NCBI RefSeq assembly: GCF_001298105.1 | Contig: NZ_LGJH01000155.1 | Location: 62,001-126,000, forward strand | DNA: 64,000 nt | Origin: Novosphingobium sp. ST904 | Lineage (GTDB): Bacteria; Pseudomonadota; Alphaproteobacteria; Sphingomonadales; Sphingomonadaceae | Reading direction: 5' to 3' | In this document: piece after piece, positions 59,465 through 64,000 of the stretch | Layout: every line of letters starts with the position of its first letter | Numbering within the stretch: the first letter of the stretch is position 1 | The notes under the pieces: model-generated | Seen by the model: only the letters and a program-made list of their open reading frames with translations | What the model was told of the DNA's origin: nothing | The model's database searches: none | Program-made: the position numbers and the translations under genes

Positions 59465-60746
59465 ACCGCTCCATGTCTTCGAGACTCGCCTCTATGCCGA
59501 TCCGGCACGAGTCGTGCTGCGTCCGTTCCACCTTGGCTGGCAGGGCAAGAACGCGCCCGGCGGCCGTGCCAACAAGCTGGTGGAAGATATCGCGGGCCTC
59601 AGCGAGGAGCAGGTTGCTTCCGAATACGAACGCGTCTTGCGCGATTTCAAGGAACGCCACTGGCAGACCGAGAATATATTCGCCGACCGCTTTCTGGAGG
59701 TCGCGGCGAACCTCGAACTCGATCCGGGGCAATTTTCGGAAACCCGCCAGCGCCTGATCGGGGCCTATTTCTGCCACGAATACACGTTCGCGGCGGCGGC
59801 GCTGATGAATCCCTCGATCGTGCCTGCGCCTGACCAGTCGGGCATGCAGGACGGCGCGGTGCGCTTCATCATGTCGCTGCGGGCGGTGGGCGAAGGCCAC
59901 ATCAGTTCCATCGCCTTTCGCGAGGGCATAGCCGAGGCCGACGGGACGTTCTGTCTCTGGCCGCAGGCCTCTTTCGCTACCTCGGTCGAACTCGACGAGG
60001 AAGGCGAGGTCGATGCCGACGGCACGGTGGCGGTCCATCGCCATCCGGAGTCCAGCCTGTCCAACACCGTGATCTTCCCCATCACCGAGCAACAGCGCGG
60101 AGGATTGGAAGACCTGCGCCTCGTGCGGTTCGACCATGGGGACGGGGATTACGAATGGGTGGGCACTTACACCGCCTATTCCGGCAGCTCCATTCGCTCC
60201 GAACTGCTGCGGACCCGCGATTTCCGGGCGTTCGAACTGGAACCGATCCGGGGCAGGGCGGGCCGCAACAAGGGCATGGCGCTGTTCCCGCAGAAGATCG
60301 ACGGCCAGTTCGCCATGGTCGGCAGGCAGGACGGCAAGAACCTGTTCCTGCTCCGGTCCGACTCGCTCGACATCTGGGATGATGACGGCGTTCTGCTGAT
60401 GGGGCCGAAGTACCCCTGGGAATTCATCCAGATCGGCAATTGCGGCAGCCCGATCCCCACCGAGCATGGCTGGCTGCTGTTCACGCACGGTGTCGGCGCG
60501 ATGCGCAAATACGCGCTCGGCTGCGCATTGCTCGACCTCAAGGACCCGTCGAAAGTGCTGGCGCGCACGACGGAGCCGGTGCTGACCGCCGAAAACGCGG
60601 ATCGTTCGGGCTACGTGCCCAACGTGGTCTATACATGCGGTGCGCTCAAGGTGGGGGAACGGCTGCTTCTGCCATATGGTATTTCCGACAGTACAGTCGG
60701 CTTCGCGACCTGCGAGATCGAGGGGCTTTTGAAGCTGATGGCGTGA
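59436..60746 (+). CDS. GH130 family glycoside phosphorylase/hydrolase
   Basis: About 436 residues with a five-bladed beta-propeller pattern: HEYTFAAAALMNPSIV, GGLEDLRLVRFD, YTAYSGSSIRSELLRT, NKGMALFPQKIDGQFAMVG, GNCGSPIPTEHGWLLFTHG, DRSGYVPNVVYTCG. GH130 enzymes phosphorolyse or hydrolyse beta-mannosides. TTG at 59436 has GGAGGAGG five bases upstream, so I prefer it over the upstream ATG 59382. Translationally coupled to the GT4 gene. Confidence 0.87.
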   Translation: MNRPENVWSEPLHVFETRLYADPARVVLRPFHLGWQGKNAPGGRANKLVEDIAGLSEEQVASEYERVLRDFKERHWQTENIFADRFLEVAANLELDPGQFSETRQRLIGAYFCHEYTFAAAALMNPSIVPAPDQSGMQDGAVRFIMSLRAVGEGHISSIAFREGIAEADGTFCLWPQASFATSVELDEEGEVDADGTVAVHRHPESSLSNTVIFPITEQQRGGLEDLRLVRFDHGDGDYEWVGTYTAYSGSSIRSELLRTRDFRAFELEPIRGRAGRNKGMALFPQKIDGQFAMVGRQDGKNLFLLRSDSLDIWDDDGVLLMGPKYPWEFIQIGNCGSPIPTEHGWLLFTHGVGAMRKYALGCALLDLKDPSKVLARTTEPVLTAENADRSGYVPNVVYTCGALKVGERLLLPYGISDSTVGFATCEIEGLLKLMA

Positions 60747-60755
60747 TGTGAAGCG

Positions 60756-60781
60756 CAGTGCGGGAGATGCACTGTTTTTTT
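60756..60781 (+). terminator. Terminator after the GT4-GH130 operon
   Basis: CAGTGC (60756-60761) and GCACTG (60769-60774) followed by seven Ts. Confidence 0.85.
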
Positions 60782-60865
60782 ACAAATCAATGCTGCGTAC
60801 GGGGAGCGTTGACCGCTCTGATGGCGCGATGTTACGTTTTTTCATATTGTTGAACGGATGTGCAT

Positions 60866-61405
60866 ATGCGCCTGGCTATTTTGCTTGCGGCAGCGGCTCT
60901 CGTTTCCACGCCTGCCTTTTCTCAAGTTCTTCAGTCGGGCGCATTGTCCGCCGGAGCGGATCGGTCTCCGGGCGTTCCAGCCTTTTCCGGCATTCCGATG
61001 CAGCCTGCCTTCTCCGGGCCGGGACGAGGCGCCGGTCCGCAAATGACGCTGGCGCGCACTCTACTTGCGGAAGGCAAATATGCCGAAGCAGACCGGATAT
61101 TGACTGATCTCGTCCACCGCTCGAACAATAGCGAGACCTATTTCCTGAAGGGCGTTTCCTCGCTCGGCACAGGCCAGTCGGCGTCGGCCCGGACCTATTT
61201 CAAGTCCGTGCTGATGAGCCGGAAAACGCGGCATGCCGGCGCCATGACGGGCCTTGCGCTTTCGGAAATTCAACTGGGTAATAGGCCGGCGGCAGAGCGA
61301 ATACTCGAAACTCTCAAGTCGCAGGACGATCGCTGCGACGGACGCTGTTCGCGCAGCACTTCGATAGAGCAGGCCGTTTCCACTGTGGAAAAGGCCCTGG
61401 GCTAG
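60866..61405 (+). CDS. Secreted TPR-like protein
   Basis: 179 residues. Signal peptide about 1-21 (MRLAILLAAAALVS, cleavage after AFS). A Gly/Pro-rich stretch is followed by TPR-like helices (MTLARTLLAEGKYAEADRIL, SETYFLKGVSSLGTGQSASA, GLALSEIQLGNRPAAERIL) and two cysteines near the end (DRCDGRCS) that could form a disulfide. ATG 60866 chosen; GTG 60860 is two codons earlier. Function unknown. Confidence 0.8.
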   Translation: MRLAILLAAAALVSTPAFSQVLQSGALSAGADRSPGVPAFSGIPMQPAFSGPGRGAGPQMTLARTLLAEGKYAEADRILTDLVHRSNNSETYFLKGVSSLGTGQSASARTYFKSVLMSRKTRHAGAMTGLALSEIQLGNRPAAERILETLKSQDDRCDGRCSRSTSIEQAVSTVEKALG

Positions 61406-61414
61406 CGAAGCTCA

Positions 61415-61440
61415 TGCCCCCGCCCGGATGAGCGGGGGCA
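61415..61440. terminator. Terminator between convergent genes
   Basis: TGCCCCCGC (61415-61423) and GCGGGGGCA (61432-61440), a 9-base perfect stem between the TPR gene and ppc. T-poor on both sides. Confidence 0.55.
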
Positions 61441-61450
61441 CCATGTTCCT

Positions 61451-64000
61451 TTACCCGTGGGCGCCGAACTCGTTCGCCAGCGCGTGGTGATCCGCAGTGA
61501 AAGCGCATAGGAGCGTGCGATCGGATCGATGTAGTCGCGGTGGATAGGGGTATATCCGGTCGCGCTTGAATCCGGATAATCGCTTGGCAGTTCCACCTTG
61601 AAATCGTCGATCGAGGGGAAGCTCGTCGGGAAGGCGCGGCGAAGCTGGGCGAGGCCATCCTCGACACGCAGGGTGAAGAACATCTCCAGCACGTCGTCGC
61701 GGCTGATATCGTTCGCGCGGCTGAACTGCGGCACCATGACCACACGCAGGAACATGTGCTTGAACAAGGCGATCCGCAGCGATTGCAGTACGCCCAGGCT
61801 GCGGCGGGTATGCTCGCGGTCCGGCAGCGGTGCTTCGTTCGGCAGCAGGTCGAGCAGGAAGTGCAGCTTCATCGCATCGACCCTGAGGCGCGAGGCGAGG
61901 CGGCGATAGACGCCGGTGCGGTCATCCTTGGTCAGGTATTCGGCCAGCTTGAGGCAAGCCCCCGCGATGTGCTGCTCGTCGCCGCGATAGGGGCGGCTGG
62001 CCCAGTAGGCCGAGTTGAACAGTTCGCCATAGGCCGCCACCGTCTTGATCGAGGCCAGCGCGTTGGCATGCCGGGCAAGCCGCATCAACTGCTGCCCGCG
62101 CTCGCTTTCGCGCAGCAGGGCGGCCACTTCCTCGCGGTTGCCGTCGGACGCGGTGCCGATCCCGGCGATCACGTTCACCGGATAGCCCAGTTGCTGGAGG
62201 ATCGCGTTGTGCGGGATCGCGCGGATCTGGCGCAGGCTCATCGAGCGGTCGGCCGCAAGGTCCGACTGGCGGCGCGACTTGCGGCTGCCGGTATCGTTGA
62301 GCAGCCCCAGACCGAAGGCCGTGATCGCGCGACTGTAAGTGCTGCTTTCCAGATGCTCGTGCTGCACGCCGCGAATGGCGCGGTAGAAATCGAGGCTGAG
62401 GTCGGTGCGGCGATAGAACAGGTCGGTCGGCGCTTCGGCGTCGGCGCCCCACAGCGGCATTTCGGCCATGCGGGTGAGCGTGGCGAGCGCCAGTTCGTCC
62501 GACCCGAACCAGAGATAACCGTCACCGCCCTGGAACGAGACTTCGGGCTCCAGCCGGATGCCCGCGCGCAGGAAGCGGCGGCGGGCCCAGGGGCTCATCG
62601 GCCAGTCGAACCGGTCCTTGAGGCTGGAGGGATGCGCGCCGCGGCCCATCGATTCGCCGTGGGTGTTGAAGATCAGCGCCGAAACGTCGGTGAGGCCGTT
62701 CGCCACCATGGCTTCGGAAAGGCGGCCCTGCAGTCGCTCGATGGCGAGCGCGGCGGGAACTTGCCCGACGAAGCGGCCCGCGTCCGAGAAGCCGGTCTGG
62801 ATCGAGACGCGGCCGCGCTTGTGGGCATATTCGCGGTAGGCGGGTTCTGCCAGCACCGCGTCGATGAAGCGGCCGCCATGCTCCAGCGCGCTTTCCGTCT
62901 CGAACAGCGGCGAGACGTCGACTTTCTCGTCGATCCCGAACATCCGCGCGAAGTAGAGCGCGGCGAGGATCGTGGTGGGCTCCTCGCACTCGGCCACGAG
63001 CATGCGGATCGGCGCATCCGCGTCGATATGGGCGAGGATCTGCGCCATCGCCAGGAACTGGCGCACGGCGGTGGAATTCTCGATGGCGAGTGCGGCGAAG
63101 TTCGACCTGAGCGGGCGGACTTCGGCCAGCAGCTCGCGCGTGCGGACCAGCGCGGCCTGGCTGGCGAGGTTCAGCTTGCCTTCCGGGTCGATACGCAGGC
63201 GGATCGCGTTCTGGAGCTGCGAGGCGTTCACGCGGAAGTGGATCCAGCCCATGCCAAGCCCGTCCGCCCGCATGGCGGCGGCGGCGACCAGCAGTGTGCG
63301 GGCCTGGTCCTGATCGGCGTGGCGCGCTTCGTATTCGAGGTCGCTCACGATGCCTTCAAGGCTGACGAGCTTGTCGGGATGTTCGGCGGTGAGCGCGTTG
63401 GCTGCTTCCGACAGCGCTCTGGCGAGGAGAAGTCCTGCGCGAAGTGCGCGGCCATGTCCCCGGCGAGCGTGCCGGCGCGGGCCAGCCTGGCTGCGGTGTC
63501 CGGGGCTGCATGTTCCAGCATCGCGGCATAGCCGGCAAGACGCTGTGCCTTTTCCTCCAGCCGGTAGCGGATCGAGGTGGACCAGCCGATATCGGTGCGC
63601 CCGTCCATGTCGTAGCCCACCCACGAGGCGAAGCGCACGGGCATGGGGTTCAGGCCCTTCCAGCGCTTGGGCCAGCGGGCGGCGGCAATGTCGAACAGGC
63701 GTTCGTTGATACGGTCGCGGGCCTTCTGGCCGCGCGCGATCGCCTCCATCGCCTTGCCGTGCTCGTAATCGAGCGTGATCGTATCACGGTCGGGCGAGGC
63801 GGCGCAGACGGTGGCCTCGCTGTGATCGCCGGTGGAGGCGGCGTGAGTCACGGCTTCGGTCTGGGCGGTGGAGAGCAGGAAAGTAGGGTGCCCGGTGAAG
63901 ACGACATGGGCGGCGGGGCGCTGCCAGCGCACGGCGAAGGCGGTGAAGTCTTCTTCGCTGGCGGCTTCGTCGAGCCGCTTTTCGTTTTCGGCCGTGGCGA
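61451..64000 (-). CDS. ppc: Phosphoenolpyruvate carboxylase, 5' end outside window, two frameshifts
   Basis: Anaplerotic enzyme making oxaloacetate from PEP and bicarbonate. Divergent motifs are recognisable: FTGHPTF (usual LTAHPTE), RFASWVGYDMDGRTD, QTGFSDAGRFVG, FNTHGESMGRGAHP (usual GRGGxxGRGG) and GSRKSRR. The frame is open to the window edge, so the N-terminus is missing. Missing bases next to 63429 (junction AQDFLLARALSEAAN) and next to 61484 break the frame. The second repair gives ITTALANEFGAHG and a stop at 61451, instead of the uncorrected end at 61402. Confidence 0.88.

Overview
The window is GC-rich DNA from an alphaproteobacterium, most probably a sphingomonad (Sphingomonadales, Novosphingobium-like). 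I infer this from the gene families: a dcw cluster ending in ftsZ, a PhyR/NepR/EcfG general stress response (GSR) locus, HWE-type histidine kinases, and a short divergent PEP carboxylase. There are no insertion sequences, CRISPR arrays, phage genes or regions of foreign composition.

Layout. 1-12.2 kb: peptidoglycan and division genes mraY-murD-ftsW-murG-murC-murB-ddl-ftsQ-ftsA-ftsZ, mostly overlapping by 1-8 bases. 12.3-20.2 kb: a SPOR/TPR protein, a YbjN protein, proC, a Bax-inhibitor-1 membrane protein, a lipoprotein, tRNA-Ala(CGC), obg and a secreted esterase. 20.2-27.1 kb: a GH1 beta-glucosidase, a DMT transporter, proB, an SDR epimerase, fahA and a TonB protein. 27.2-41.6 kb: the stress and signalling region, holding a GlsB-type membrane protein, a small lipoprotein, sodB, nepR-ecfG, a CHASE-domain HWE kinase, a PilZ protein, phyR, a second ECF sigma gene with a single-domain receiver, a PNPOx-like flavoprotein, a hemerythrin protein, topoisomerase IB, a bacteriophytochrome-HWE kinase-receiver hybrid and a Crp regulator. 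41.7-49.7 kb: a PhoX phosphatase with a Pho-box-like leader, a Rieske oxygenase, an Lrp regulator and a phenylalanine/tyrosine catabolic run (phhA-hppD-VOC-maiA). 50-56.8 kb: an arginine succinyltransferase (AST) type operon with an M20 hydrolase and a DUF1338 oxygenase. 57.1-64 kb: a GT4 fusion protein, a GH130 enzyme, a TPR protein and PEP carboxylase (cut by the window end).

How it works together. In the GSR part, HWE kinases (one membrane-bound, one light-sensing) are expected to feed PhyR. Phosphorylated PhyR titrates NepR and frees EcfG. I find seven places with the EcfG promoter pattern GGAAC-N16/17-(C)GTT: upstream of glsB, nepR, the CHASE kinase, phyR, the second sigma gene, the flavoprotein, the hemerythrin gene and the phytochrome operon. 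Two of them are symmetric (GGAAC-N17-GTTCC) and sit between divergent genes. One symmetric element also points at a gene-free stretch (about 34078-34168) that folds into two strong hairpins, the first with a cytosine-rich loop. This is a candidate stress-induced small RNA and the most interesting item here.

Caution on quality. Eighteen one-base deletions break reading frames in 15 genes, including the essential murG, ddl and ftsZ. Every one is a -1 shift and nearly all repair by restoring one G or C next to an existing one. I treat them as sequence errors and give the repaired gene span.
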